Shown piece after piece: positions 17,367 through 26,704 of a stretch of DNA of 64,000 nt. The notes under the pieces were generated by a model. It had not been told where the DNA came from and made no database searches. It was given only the letters and a program-made list of their open reading frames with translations. Source of the stretch: Candidatus Mycobacterium wuenschmannii (lineage in GTDB: Bacteria; Actinomycetota; Actinomycetes; Mycobacteriales; Mycobacteriaceae); the NCBI RefSeq assembly GCF_030252325.1, contig NZ_CP126981.1:2356001-2420000 (forward strand), given 5' to 3'. The position numbers were made by a program, and so were the translations under genes. Position 1 is the first letter of the stretch, and each line of letters starts with the position of its first letter.

Positions 17367-18911
17367 ATGGGCGTGGGGCTCGGCCAATTGCTGTTGGCCC
17401 TGGACACGACGATGGCGCGGCTGGTCGAAGCCCCGCGCGGACTCGACCTGGTCGTCGCCTCGGTGGCGCTGATCGACTCCGACGACGTACGCCTCGGGGT
17501 GGGCCGGGGCGCGGACTCGGTGGACATGTTCTTCCTGCTCGGCGTCTCCGATACCGAGGCGCTGCAGTGGCTGACAACCGGGCCCGCGCCGGTGGCCATC
17601 TTTGCCAAGCGGCCCTCCGACGAGCTGGTCAGCCGGGCCGTCGCGAGCGGGACTTCGGTGGTGGCCGTCGATCCGCGGGCGCGTTGGGAGCGGCTGTACC
17701 GGCTGGTCGACCACGTGCTGGAACACCACGGCAGCGCCCCGCAGGATTCGGACACGGACCTGTTCGGCCTGGCCCAGTCGCTGGCCGACCGGATCCACGG
17801 GATGGTCAGCATCGAGGACGAGCAGTCGCACGTGCTGGCCTATTCGGCGTCCAATGCCGAAGCCGACGAGCTTCGCCGGCTGTCGATCCTCGGTCGCGCG
17901 GGGCCGCCCGAGCATCTGCGGTGGATCGGGCAGTGGGGCATCTTCGACGCGCTGCGGATCGGCGGCGACGTCGTCCGTGTCGCCGAGCGACCGGAGTTGG
18001 GGCTGCGGCCCCGGCTCGCGGTCGGTGTGCACCGAATGGGCGCCCGCCACACGTTCGCCGGGTCCATCTGGGTGCAGCAGGGCTCCCGGCCGCTGGCCGA
18101 CGACGCCGAGGACGTGCTGCGCGGCGCCGCGGTGCTGGCCGCCCGGATCATGTCCCGGCTGACGACCCGGCCGTCGGCGCATGCGCTGCGGGTGCACCAA
18201 CTCCTCGGGCTCGGTGACGGTGGGCCGGTCGAGGCGGACGGCGTCGCGCGGGAGTTGGGGGTGGTGGCCGACGGGCAGGCCGCTCTCGTTGCCTTCGACG
18301 GCCGGCACGACCGGCTGGCCGACGTTCTGGCGCTGAGCGCCAACGCTTTTCGTACCGACGCCCAGGTGGCCTCACGCGGTTCGCGGGTGTACGTGTTGTT
18401 TCCGCAGACCACCAAACGGTCGTCGCTGCAGTCATGGATTCGCGGCACTATCGCCGGATTGCACAACGAGTTGGGACTACAGCTGCGGGCGGTGGTCGCG
18501 GCGCCGCTGGCCGGGCTGACCGGCCTGTCCACCGTGCGAGCGGACGTCGACCGCGTCTTGGATAGTGCTGAGCGCCATCCGGATTCGTTCGCGGCGGTGA
18601 CGTCGTTGGCCGAAGCGCGGACAACGGTTCTGCTCGACGAGATCGTGGAAATGGTCGGCGCGGACGAGCGATTGGTCGACCCCCGGGTGCGCGAACTCCA
18701 GACCAGAGACCCGGCGCTGGCCCACACGTTGCGGGTCTACCTGGACGAGTTCGGCGACGTCGCAGCCGCCGCGGCGCGACTGCACGTGCACCCCAACACG
18801 GTGCGCTACCGTGTCCGCCGAATAGAGACGATCCTCACAACATCGTTGGCCGATCCCGATGTCCGGCTGCTACTTTCGCTGGGACTGCGGGCCACCGAAC
18901 GGATCGGTTAA
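17367..18911 (+). CDS. pruC: PucR-family transcriptional regulator of proline catabolism
   Basis: A 514-residue PucR-type regulator. The C-terminal helix-turn-helix (residues about 440-500, DEFGDVAAAAARLHVHPNTVRYRVRRIE) binds DNA, and the N-terminal 150 residues form the PucR sensory domain. It is divergent from pruA. The remembered M. tuberculosis homologue Rv1186c (PruC) activates the pruAB pair. The ATG at 17367 is chosen because it follows a leaderless -10 element; upstream in-frame ATGs overlap the pruA 5' end and would lengthen the protein with unfamiliar sequence. The symbol is assigned by context and memory. Confidence 0.85.
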   Translation: MGVGLGQLLLALDTTMARLVEAPRGLDLVVASVALIDSDDVRLGVGRGADSVDMFFLLGVSDTEALQWLTTGPAPVAIFAKRPSDELVSRAVASGTSVVAVDPRARWERLYRLVDHVLEHHGSAPQDSDTDLFGLAQSLADRIHGMVSIEDEQSHVLAYSASNAEADELRRLSILGRAGPPEHLRWIGQWGIFDALRIGGDVVRVAERPELGLRPRLAVGVHRMGARHTFAGSIWVQQGSRPLADDAEDVLRGAAVLAARIMSRLTTRPSAHALRVHQLLGLGDGGPVEADGVARELGVVADGQAALVAFDGRHDRLADVLALSANAFRTDAQVASRGSRVYVLFPQTTKRSSLQSWIRGTIAGLHNELGLQLRAVVAAPLAGLTGLSTVRADVDRVLDSAERHPDSFAAVTSLAEARTTVLLDEIVEMVGADERLVDPRVRELQTRDPALAHTLRVYLDEFGDVAAAAARLHVHPNTVRYRVRRIETILTTSLADPDVRLLLSLGLRATERIG

Positions 18912-18985
18912 CCGAGCCCCGATTCGCGCAACAGTTATGTTCAGCCTGACGGTAATTGGAAGAGTGGCAACATTTTTCCGTCAGC

Positions 18986-18991
18986 TAAGCT
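18986..18991 (+). promoter_or_regulatory. -10 element of stf0, leaderless type
   Basis: TAAGCT is followed by six bases and then the GTG at 18998. A 7-bp inverted repeat (CTGACGG 18946-18952 and CCGTCAG 18978-18984) lies just upstream, either a loose operator or the end of the pucR transcript. Confidence 0.45.
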
Positions 18992-18997
18992 GCGCAG

Positions 18998-19801
18998 GTG
19001 ACAGATCGCCCGTCGGCCTACTTGGTGCTGGCCTCCCAGCGAAGTGGCAGCACGCTTCTCGTCGAGTCGCTGCGCGCGACCGGTGTGGCGGGTGAGCCGC
19101 AGGAGTTCTTTCAGTACCTGCCGAACACCAGCCAGTCGCCGCAACCGCGCGAGTGGTTCGCCGGCGTCGATGACGAGTCGATCCTGAGCCTGCTCGATCC
19201 GCTCGACGCGGGTAAGCCCGATCTCGCGCCGCCGGAGATCTGGCGCGACTACATCCGCACCGTCGGCCGGACGCCGAACGGCGTGTGGGGCGGCAAGTTG
19301 ATGTGGAACCAGACGCCGCTTCTGCTGGATCGTGCCGCCGGGTTGCCCGATCGCTCCGGCGAGGGGTTGCTGTCCGCGATCCGCGACGTCGTCGGCCAGG
19401 ACCCGCTGCTGGTGTACGTCTACCGACCCGACGTGGTCTCGCAAGCGGTGTCGTTCTGGCGGGCCGTGCAGACCCGGGTGTGGCGCGGCCGCCCCGACCC
19501 CGGCCGCGACGCCCGAGCGACGTATCACGCCGGCGCCATCGCGCACGTCATCACCATGCTGCGCGGCCAGGAAGACGGCTGGCGGAAGTGGTTCGCCGAG
19601 GAGAACGTGGCGCCGTTGGAGATTCCGTATCCGGTGTTGTGGCGCAACCTGACTCAGGTCGTCGGCGACATCCTCGAATCGTTGGGCCTCGACCGGGGAT
19701 TGGCCCCCGACCCGGTGCTGGAACGCCAGGCCGACAAGCGATCCGACGAATGGGTAGATCGTTATCGCGAGGATGCCGAAAGGGAGGGACTGCCGCTGTG
19801 A
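18998..19801 (+). CDS. stf0: trehalose 2-sulfotransferase Stf0
   Basis: Transfers sulfate from PAPS to the 2-position of trehalose, the first committed step of sulfated trehalose glycolipids. The 267-residue length is that of the family. The PAPS 5'-phosphosulfate loop [10 protein letters not shown] (residues 12-21) and the trehalose/PAPS region WGGKLMWNQ are visible. It is the first gene of a three-gene unit with cysD (4-bp overlap) and cysNC, so PAPS supply and use are expressed together. In M. tuberculosis the homologue (Rv0295c, as I recall) sits elsewhere, so this linkage is a lineage feature. Confidence 0.92.
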   Translation: MTDRPSAYLVLASQRSGSTLLVESLRATGVAGEPQEFFQYLPNTSQSPQPREWFAGVDDESILSLLDPLDAGKPDLAPPEIWRDYIRTVGRTPNGVWGGKLMWNQTPLLLDRAAGLPDRSGEGLLSAIRDVVGQDPLLVYVYRPDVVSQAVSFWRAVQTRVWRGRPDPGRDARATYHAGAIAHVITMLRGQEDGWRKWFAEENVAPLEIPYPVLWRNLTQVVGDILESLGLDRGLAPDPVLERQADKRSDEWVDRYREDAEREGLPL

Positions 19802-20715
19802 CCGCATCTGTTGAGACCACACACGTCGACGAACTGCGTCTGCTGGAAGCCGAAGCGGTGCACATCATCCGCGAGGTTGTCGCCGAACTGGAGCGGCCCG
19901 TTCTGCTGTTCTCGGCCGGCAAGGACTCCATTGTCCTACTTCGATTGGCGGAGAAGGCTTTCCGACCACTGGCGCTGCCGTTTCCGGTGATGCACGTCGA
20001 CACCGGACACAACTTCCCCGAGGTGATCGAGTTCCGCGACCGCCGGGTCGCCGACCAAGGACACAAGCTGATCGTCGCCTCGGTTCAGGAATCGATCGAC
20101 AAGGGACGGGTGCCCGACCCGGGACCGCGAGCATCACGCAACCGGGCGCAGACCCGCACGCTGCTCGACGCCCTCGAAGCCGGTGGATTCGACGCGGCAT
20201 TCGGCGGTGCCCGCCGCGACGAGGAACGCGCCCGCGCCAAGGAGCGGATCCTGAGCTTCCGCGACGAGTTCGGCCAGTGGGACCCGCGTGCGCAACGCCC
20301 CGAGCCGTGGTCGCTGTACAACGGCCGGATCAAGAAGGGCGAACAGGTCCGGGTATTCCCGTTGAGCAACTGGACCGAACTCGACGTCTGGCGCTACATC
20401 GAGCTGGAAAACCTTGAAATACCGTCGATTTACTACGCGCACGAGCGCGAGGTGTTCGAGCGCGACGGCATCCTGCTGGCGGTGTCGGAGTACACCAGCC
20501 CGGAAGAAGACGAGCAGGCCTCGACCGAATGGGTCCGCTACCGCACGGTGGGCGACCTGACCATCACCGGCGCGGTCCGCTCCCGGGCTACCGGCATCGC
20601 CGGGGTCATCGACGAGATCTCGGCCGCGACGGTGTCCGAGCGCGGCGAAACCCGCGCCGACGACCGCACGTCGGTCGCCGCGATGGAAGACCGCAAGCGA
20701 GAGGGTTACTTCTGA
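19798..20715 (+). CDS. cysD: sulfate adenylyltransferase subunit 2 CysD
   Basis: Catalytic ATP-sulfurylase subunit, making APS from sulfate and ATP. The PP-loop [15 protein letters not shown] is near residues 41-55; [16 protein letters not shown] and [14 protein letters not shown] are family signatures. The GTG at 19798 overlaps the stf0 stop and is preceded by AGGGAGGG, which decides this start. The 305 residues match the usual length. The product pairs with the GTPase half of the downstream CysNC. Confidence 0.95.
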   Translation: MTASVETTHVDELRLLEAEAVHIIREVVAELERPVLLFSAGKDSIVLLRLAEKAFRPLALPFPVMHVDTGHNFPEVIEFRDRRVADQGHKLIVASVQESIDKGRVPDPGPRASRNRAQTRTLLDALEAGGFDAAFGGARRDEERARAKERILSFRDEFGQWDPRAQRPEPWSLYNGRIKKGEQVRVFPLSNWTELDVWRYIELENLEIPSIYYAHEREVFERDGILLAVSEYTSPEEDEQASTEWVRYRTVGDLTITGAVRSRATGIAGVIDEISAATVSERGETRADDRTSVAAMEDRKREGYF

Positions 20716-22586
20716 TGACCAGGCAGCTGCTGCGCATCGCCACCGCGGGTTCCGTCGACGACGGCAAGAGCACGCTGATCGGGCGTCTGCTACACGACAC
20801 CGACAGCCTGCCGCTCGACCACCTCGAAGCCGTCAAAGACGCCGAGGGCGTCGCCGACCTCGCCGCGCTGTCCGACGGTCTGCGCGCCGAACGCGAGCAG
20901 GGCATCACCATCGATGTCGCCTACCGTTTCTTTTCCACCGAGAGCCGCAGCTACATCCTGGCCGACACTCCGGGCCACGAGCGCTACACCCGCAACATGT
21001 TCACCGGCGCCTCCAACGCCCACGTCGCGATCCTGCTGGTCGATGCGCGCGCCGGTGTGCTCCGGCAGACCCGTCGGCACGCGCGCATCGCGAAGTTGTT
21101 GGGCATCAAGCACTTTGTCGCCACCGTGAACAAGATCGACCTTGTCGACTTCGAGCAGAAGCGGTTCAACGAGGTCGAGGCGGAGCTGCAGAAACTGGCC
21201 GCCAGGCTGGGCAACATCGAGATCACCGTCATCCCGATCGCGGCCAAGCTCGGCGACAACGTCGTGCACGCATCGGGCAACACTCCGTGGTACGACGGCC
21301 CGACGTTGCTGGACTACCTGGAGAGCATCGAGTTGGCCGCGCCGCAGGCCGAGGCGTCGCGCCTGCGGCTGCCCGTGCAGTGGGTGTCGCGTCCGACCGA
21401 CGACCAGCGTCGCCGCTACACCGGTCGCCTGGCCGCCGGCACGCTGAGCATCGGCGACCCGGTGATCTCCCTGCCGGCCGGTACCCGATCGACGGTGACC
21501 GCGCTGGACACCCTGGACGATGACCGCGCCACCGGCGTTGCGCCGCTGTCCGTTTCGCTCGAGCTCGCCGACGACATCGACGTGGGACGCGGCGACGTGT
21601 TCGTCAGCGGCGCCGACGAGGCGGAACTGCCGGTGCTGGCCCGCGAACTGCACGCGACGGTGTGCTGGTTTGTCGACTACCCGCTGCGGGCCGGAGATCG
21701 GTTGGCGCTCAAGCAGACCAGTACCGCGGTGCGGGCCACCGTGCAGGAGCTGCACTCGCGGCTGGATCCCGAAACCCTCGACGAGGTCGACCAGCCGGTC
21801 GAGTTGGCGCTCAACGACATCGGTACGGTCACACTGCGCACCAGCTCGATCGTCATCGCCGACCCGTACACCGAGAATCGGGACAGCGGCGCGTTCATCC
21901 TGATCGACGAGACCACCAACGACACCATCGGCGCGGGCACCATCATCGAGGCCCGCGAGATCAAGCCGGGGACCCACTCGCGCACCGATATCCGTTGGCA
22001 CCCATCGGCTTTGGACCGCGAACACCGCTGGCAGGCCACCGGTCAGGCCGGCGCGACGATCTGGTTCACCGGCCTGCCCGCCTCCGGCAAGTCGACCATC
22101 GCGGTCGCGGTGGAGCGCGCGCTGGTCGAGTCGGGCCGGACCGCCTACCTGCTCGACGGCGACAACCTTCGGCACGGGCTGTCCGACGATCTGGGCTTCT
22201 CCCCCGGCGATCGCACCGAAAACATCAGGCGGGTAGGGCATTTGACGCGGCTGCTGGCCGACGCGGGGGTGGTCGCGCTGGCATCGCTGGTGTCACCCCT
22301 AAAGTCGGACCGCGAGACCGCGCGCGCCCTGAACGACGCGGCCGGACTGCCGTTCATCGAGGTGCATGTCGCCACGCCACTCGCCGAATGCGAAAAGCGG
22401 GACCCCAAGGGCCTGTACAAGCGTGCCCGCAGCGGCGAACTGAAGGGCCTGACCGGCGTCGACGCCCCTTACGAGGAACCCGAAGACGCGGACCTGGTGC
22501 TCGACACGGCCGGCGCAGACACCGACGAACTGGCGGCGCAGGTGATCGCGCTGCTCGACAAGCGCAGCCCCCGACCGTCGGACTAG
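20715..22586 (+). CDS. cysNC: bifunctional sulfate adenylyltransferase subunit 1 / APS kinase CysNC
   Basis: A 623-residue fusion. Residues 1-430 are the EF-Tu-like GTPase CysN (GSVDDGKST at 12-20, DTPGHERYTRNM, NKID), which drives APS synthesis with CysD. Residues about 445-620 are APS kinase CysC (P-loop GLPASGKST at 453-461), which phosphorylates APS to PAPS. The ATG overlaps the cysD stop (TGATG). PAPS is used for reductive sulfate assimilation and by the adjacent Stf0. Its 3' end overlaps the convergent esterase gene by 4 bp. Confidence 0.96.
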   Translation: MTRQLLRIATAGSVDDGKSTLIGRLLHDTDSLPLDHLEAVKDAEGVADLAALSDGLRAEREQGITIDVAYRFFSTESRSYILADTPGHERYTRNMFTGASNAHVAILLVDARAGVLRQTRRHARIAKLLGIKHFVATVNKIDLVDFEQKRFNEVEAELQKLAARLGNIEITVIPIAAKLGDNVVHASGNTPWYDGPTLLDYLESIELAAPQAEASRLRLPVQWVSRPTDDQRRRYTGRLAAGTLSIGDPVISLPAGTRSTVTALDTLDDDRATGVAPLSVSLELADDIDVGRGDVFVSGADEAELPVLARELHATVCWFVDYPLRAGDRLALKQTSTAVRATVQELHSRLDPETLDEVDQPVELALNDIGTVTLRTSSIVIADPYTENRDSGAFILIDETTNDTIGAGTIIEAREIKPGTHSRTDIRWHPSALDREHRWQATGQAGATIWFTGLPASGKSTIAVAVERALVESGRTAYLLDGDNLRHGLSDDLGFSPGDRTENIRRVGHLTRLLADAGVVALASLVSPLKSDRETARALNDAAGLPFIEVHVATPLAECEKRDPKGLYKRARSGELKGLTGVDAPYEEPEDADLVLDTAGADTDELAAQVIALLDKRSPRPSD

Positions 22587-23830
22587 CTTCGGACCTGGCG
22601 CTTCGCGTAGATCTCGGCGAGAAACTGCTCGACGGCCACTGCGGCGTGGGCGGCCCGCACCGACCCGAAGATGTCGAAAGCGTGCTGCGCGAAGGGCAAT
22701 TCGGCGTAGGCCACCGGTTGACGACTGACCTCGCGCAGTCGCTTGCTGAACGTGCGGCCCTGTTCGACCGGTATCAGCGAGTCGTTACGGCCGTGCAAGA
22801 CGAAAAACGGTGGCGCATCGGGTGATACGTAATTGATCGACGACGCGGCCCGGAATGCCTCGACGATGTCGCGACGTCCCTGCTTGAACACATACTTGCC
22901 CAGCATCGGCGCCATCAGCGGATGGACCGCGTCCTGCTGGTTGAAGTCGTAGAGGCCGTAAAACGGAACCGCGGCCTGCACGCTGGTGTCGGCGTCCTCG
23001 AAGCCGGGCTGAAACTGCGGGTCGTTGGCCGTGAGCGCGGCCAGTGAGCTCAGGTGCCCGCCGGCCGATCCGCCGGTGATCGCGACCCAGTCCGGGTCAC
23101 CCCCGTATTCGGCGATGTGTTCCTTGGTCCACGCCAAAGCCCGCTTGACGTCGACGATTTGGTCCGGCCATGTAGACCGCGGGCTGAGTCGATAGTTGAC
23201 GGCGACGCACACCCAGCCCAGCTCGGCCAGGTGACTCATCAACGGATAGGCCTGCTGGCGTTTGCTTCCCACCATCCAGGCGCCACCCGGAACCTGCAGC
23301 AGCACAGGCGCTTTGCCGCCGCGATCTAGGTCGGGCCGACGCCAGATGTCGAGATGGTTGCGCTTGCCGTGGTCGCCGTACGCGATGTCGGTGTCGTGCG
23401 CGTAGTCACCGTAGATGCGGGCCATCCGGACGAGGCCCGGGGTTTTCGCCAAGCCCGCGCCGTCCGGCCGCTTCCACAGGTCCGCGCCGCCGGTGCGGCG
23501 GTCGGGGCCCAGCGCCGCATCGAGCGCCGCTTTGAGCGGCTCGTCTGCCTGGTGCCCGATCCGGTTCATGCCGACCAGGCCGAGCCAGGACAGCACCGAC
23601 ACGAACCAACTGAACCGGCGCGTTCCCTTCGGGAGTCTGCGGGTGACCGCGGCGAGCAGTGCGAACTGGCCGGCGATCAACTGCAGCGGCAACTCGGAGG
23701 CGAATACGCCGAACGCGAAGGCGTACATGGAGAGGTAGCCCCGCCTGCTCAGCGGTTGATACCCGTCGGCCGTGATCGCGAGGCCGGCCAGGGAGGCGAG
23801 CGCGGCGGTCAGTTTCTTCACGGCCCCCAC
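22583..23830 (-). CDS. membrane-anchored alpha/beta-hydrolase esterase, LipO-like
   Basis: Carboxylesterase/lipase of 415 residues. The N-terminal ~90 residues contain two hydrophobic stretches (about 33-65 and 74-90), suggesting membrane association. The hydrolase core has an HGG-variant oxyanion motif PGGAWMVG (181-188), nucleophile Ser255 in GGSAGG, Asp350 in HGRND, and His383 in FAQHAFD. The architecture recalls M. tuberculosis LipO (Rv1426c), from memory. The start is a GTG, 43 bp from the divergent HNH gene; the LexA box lies 37 bp upstream of it, so SOS control of this gene is possible. Confidence 0.85.
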   Translation of the reverse strand: MGAVKKLTAALASLAGLAITADGYQPLSRRGYLSMYAFAFGVFASELPLQLIAGQFALLAAVTRRLPKGTRRFSWFVSVLSWLGLVGMNRIGHQADEPLKAALDAALGPDRRTGGADLWKRPDGAGLAKTPGLVRMARIYGDYAHDTDIAYGDHGKRNHLDIWRRPDLDRGGKAPVLLQVPGGAWMVGSKRQQAYPLMSHLAELGWVCVAVNYRLSPRSTWPDQIVDVKRALAWTKEHIAEYGGDPDWVAITGGSAGGHLSSLAALTANDPQFQPGFEDADTSVQAAVPFYGLYDFNQQDAVHPLMAPMLGKYVFKQGRRDIVEAFRAASSINYVSPDAPPFFVLHGRNDSLIPVEQGRTFSKRLREVSRQPVAYAELPFAQHAFDIFGSVRAAHAAVAVEQFLAEIYAKRQVRS

Positions 23831-23861
23831 TTAACCACAGGGATTTGTCGGACCCCGTCGC

Positions 23862-23867
23862 TATAAT
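23862..23867 (+). promoter_or_regulatory. consensus -10 element of the DUF222/HNH gene, leaderless type
   Basis: A perfect TATAAT is followed by six bases and the ATG at 23874, so the transcript should start at or beside the initiation codon. The element directly abuts the LexA box. Confidence 0.6.
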
Positions 23868-23883
23868 TCGAACATGCGTTCGA
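23868..23883. promoter_or_regulatory. LexA (SOS) box overlapping the start codon
   Basis: TCGAAC and GTTCGA are separated by four bases (ATGC). This is an exact match to the mycobacterial SOS-box consensus TCGAAC-N4-GTTCGA. The four central bases contain the ATG of the HNH gene, and the left arm directly follows the TATAAT, so bound LexA would cover the start of a leaderless transcript. Confidence 0.85.
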
Positions 23884-25232
23884 GTAGTCGTGAAGAAGTC
23901 GTCGGGGTCCTCGACGCCCTGGAAGCCGGCTACAAAGCCGCCCTCGACCTGAGCTTCGATGCACTCACCACACCGGAACGCCTCGCGGTGCTGGAACGCT
24001 TCGAGACGTTCCGCCGGATGCAGCCCGCGATCGAACACGCACTCGTCACCGAGTTGGCCCGGGTCGAGCCCGCGGTGTTGGGCGGCAAACTCGCGCCGGT
24101 GTTGGCGGATCGGCTACGCATCACCCGTGCCGAGGCCTCCCGTCGGATGCACGAAGCCGAGGATCTGGGCGAGCGGCGGGCGCTGAACGGCGAGCCGCTA
24201 CCGCCGGTATTGGAGGCCACCGCGGCCGCGCAGCGCAACGGGCACGTGGGTGCCGGGCATGTCGCGGTGATCCGCTCGTTCTGGAACCGGATGCCGCAGT
24301 TCGTCGACGTCGAGACCCGCGGCATCGCCGAAGCCAAGCTGGCTGGACTGAGCCTGCAGCACCGGCCCGACGAGTTGGCCAAGCTCGCCGACAAGTTGAT
24401 GGACTGCCTCAACCCTGACGGCGACTTCACCGACGTCGACCGCGCCAAACGGCGCGGCGTCACGATCGGTAAGCAGGACATCGACGGGATGTCACCAATC
24501 ACCGGCTGGCTCACCCCCGAAGCCCGCGCCACCATCGATGCCGTCTTCGCCAAACTCGCCGCCCCCGGCATGTGCAACCCCGACGACGACACCCCCTGTG
24601 TCAGTGGCACGCCCTCCGAGGCGCAGATTCAGGGCGACACCCGCACCGCCGCCCAACGCACCCACGACGCACTGCTCACCGCCGCCCGCGCCCTGCTCGC
24701 CTCCGGCGACCTCGGCCACCACAACGGCCTACCCACCAGCATCATCGTCACCACCACACTGGCCGAGTTGGAGAAAGGCGCCGGGCAGGGCCTCACGAGC
24801 GGCGGCACCTTGCTTCCCATGTCAGGTGTGATCCGGCTGGCCTCCCACGCGCATCACTACCTGGCGATCTTCCACAACGGCAAAGCGCTGGCGCTGTATC
24901 ACACCAAACGCCTGGCCACCCCGGCACAACGCCTCGTCCTCCACGCCCGAGACCGCGGCTGCACCTTCCCCGGCTGCCCTACGCCCGCCGACCGGTGCGA
25001 GGTCCACCACGACGACCCCTACCGAAACAACCCCGTCACCGACGTCAACACCCTCACCCTGACCTGCCACCCCAACCACGACATGACCGAAAAAGGCTGG
25101 ACCACCCGCAAAAACCACCGGTATGAAACCGAATGGATCCCACCAGCCCACCTCGACCACGGCCAACCACGCACCAACACCTACCACCACCCCGAAAAGC
25201 TTCTCCGAGACGAAGACGACGAGGGACCGTAG
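23874..25232 (+). CDS. DUF222 / HNH endonuclease domain protein (13E12 repeat family)
   Basis: A 452-residue protein with an N-terminal DUF222 region (about 20-330) and a C-terminal HNH nuclease motif: [17 protein letters not shown] near residues 363-379, then [18 protein letters not shown]. Metal and catalytic Cys/His residues are all present, so it is probably active. The family (13E12 REP proteins) is multi-copy in mycobacteria, its cellular role is unsettled, and several members are remembered to be LexA-regulated. The leaderless TATAAT and a perfect SOS box on the ATG strongly support DNA-damage induction here. The codon-rich CCACC run in the last third is typical of the family. Confidence 0.9.
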   Translation: MRSSSREEVVGVLDALEAGYKAALDLSFDALTTPERLAVLERFETFRRMQPAIEHALVTELARVEPAVLGGKLAPVLADRLRITRAEASRRMHEAEDLGERRALNGEPLPPVLEATAAAQRNGHVGAGHVAVIRSFWNRMPQFVDVETRGIAEAKLAGLSLQHRPDELAKLADKLMDCLNPDGDFTDVDRAKRRGVTIGKQDIDGMSPITGWLTPEARATIDAVFAKLAAPGMCNPDDDTPCVSGTPSEAQIQGDTRTAAQRTHDALLTAARALLASGDLGHHNGLPTSIIVTTTLAELEKGAGQGLTSGGTLLPMSGVIRLASHAHHYLAIFHNGKALALYHTKRLATPAQRLVLHARDRGCTFPGCPTPADRCEVHHDDPYRNNPVTDVNTLTLTCHPNHDMTEKGWTTRKNHRYETEWIPPAHLDHGQPRTNTYHHPEKLLRDEDDEGP

Positions 25233-25249
25233 GGCATAGCGTGCCCGGT

Positions 25250-26704
25250 ATGACCCAGCGGCGGGATCCACGGATCGTCATCATCGGCGCCGGCATGTCG
25301 GGCATCGCCGCTGCTCATGTGCTGCGCCAGGCCGGCTTCAAGAACTTCACCATCCTGGAGAAGGGCTCGGACGTAGGCGGCGTCTGGCACTGGAACCGTT
25401 ACCCCGGCCTGCGCTGCGACGTGCCCTCGTACGGTTACCAATTCGCGTTCGCCCCCAAGCCGGACTGGAGCCACATCTGGGCGACGGGCGACGAGATCCA
25501 GCGCTATCACCGCGACTTGGTCGACGACCTACAGCTGAAATCTCATCTACGGCTGAATTGTGAAGTCGCCGAGGCGGTGTTCGGCGGCGACGGCTGGCGC
25601 ATCAGCACCGCGAACGGGGACCGGATCGAGGCCGACTTCGTCATTGCCGCCACCGGCGTACTGCATCATCCGTTCATCCCCGACATTCCCGGTCTGGACT
25701 CGTTCGCCGGTCCGGTAGTCCACACCGCGCGGTGGTCCGACATCGAGCCCAGCGGCAAACGGGTCGGGGTGATCGGAGCGGGTTCGACTGGTGTTCAGGT
25801 CTTTTCGGCACTTCAGCCCGATGCCGCCCACATCACCCACTTCGTCCGCACACCGCAGTGGGTGATGTGGATGCCGATGCGACTGTCCCAACCACGCTTC
25901 GTCGGCCGGATCCTGCGTCGGCTGCCCCGACAGGACAAGACCGTCCGGCTCTCGCAGTTCATCGGCTCCGACTACCTGGTCGACCTCGTCATCCGCCCGA
26001 CGTGGCGCAGACGCGCCGCCCAGCGATACGGCCGCATCTGTCTGCGAGCCCTGGTGCGGGACAAAGAACTTCGCGCCAGGTTGACCCCGGACTACCAACC
26101 CTTCTGCAAGCGTCAGGTGCTCTCCGGTGACTACTACCGCCGGATCGGCAAGCCGAACGCCAGCTTCGTCAGCGAACCGATCGCGGAGGTCAACGAGACC
26201 GGCCTGACGACCACCGATGGCGTCCAGCACGATCTCGACGCGATCGTGCTCGCCACCGGATTCGAGGCCCACAACTACATGCGGCCGATGAAACTGCGCG
26301 GACGCGACGGCGTATCGATCGACGACGCCTGGGCCAAGGGCCCGCGCGCGTGGGGCATGACCGCGATCCCCGGCTTCCCCAACCTGTTCATGGTGCTGGG
26401 CCCCAACTCGCCGACCGGATCCATCTCGCTGCAGCACACCGCCGAACTGACGGCCCGCTATATCACCAAGTGGCTCAACCGCTTTCGCGACGGTGAGATC
26501 ACCGCCGTCGAGGTCACCGAGGAGGCAACCGACCGGTTCGCCGACGACATCGCCGACGGAATGGTCCCGACGGTGTGGAACACCGGCTGCAACTCCTGGT
26601 ACTTCGCCGACGACAACCAGATCGACCTGTGGCCATTCGATCGAAAGCGGTTGACCCGCATGCTCTCCGAACCCAACGACGCCGACTACATCCTCAGCCG
26701 CTGA
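25250..26704 (+). CDS. FAD-dependent Baeyer-Villiger-type monooxygenase
   Basis: NADPH flavoprotein monooxygenase of 484 residues. The FAD Rossmann motif GAGMSG is at 13-18, the NADPH motif GAGSTG at 176-181, and between them is the Baeyer-Villiger fingerprint FxGxxxHxxxW (Phe152 to Trp162). ATGF occurs in the C-terminal half. It probably oxidises a ketone to an ester or lactone, or acts on heteroatoms; the substrate is unknown. The ATG at 25250 is preferred, although a GTG three codons earlier (25241) is possible. It follows the HNH gene by 17 bp and could share its SOS-controlled promoter. Its end overlaps the corrected 3' end of psuG. Confidence 0.88.
   Translation: MTQRRDPRIVIIGAGMSGIAAAHVLRQAGFKNFTILEKGSDVGGVWHWNRYPGLRCDVPSYGYQFAFAPKPDWSHIWATGDEIQRYHRDLVDDLQLKSHLRLNCEVAEAVFGGDGWRISTANGDRIEADFVIAATGVLHHPFIPDIPGLDSFAGPVVHTARWSDIEPSGKRVGVIGAGSTGVQVFSALQPDAAHITHFVRTPQWVMWMPMRLSQPRFVGRILRRLPRQDKTVRLSQFIGSDYLVDLVIRPTWRRRAAQRYGRICLRALVRDKELRARLTPDYQPFCKRQVLSGDYYRRIGKPNASFVSEPIAEVNETGLTTTDGVQHDLDAIVLATGFEAHNYMRPMKLRGRDGVSIDDAWAKGPRAWGMTAIPGFPNLFMVLGPNSPTGSISLQHTAELTARYITKWLNRFRDGEITAVEVTEEATDRFADDIADGMVPTVWNTGCNSWYFADDNQIDLWPFDRKRLTRMLSEPNDADYILSR

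Noticed and set aside
23874..25232. HNH gene as part of a prophage, intron or mobile element
   Set aside because: No integrase, terminase, att-like repeats or phage genes around it; the DUF222 domain marks the ordinary 13E12 family.
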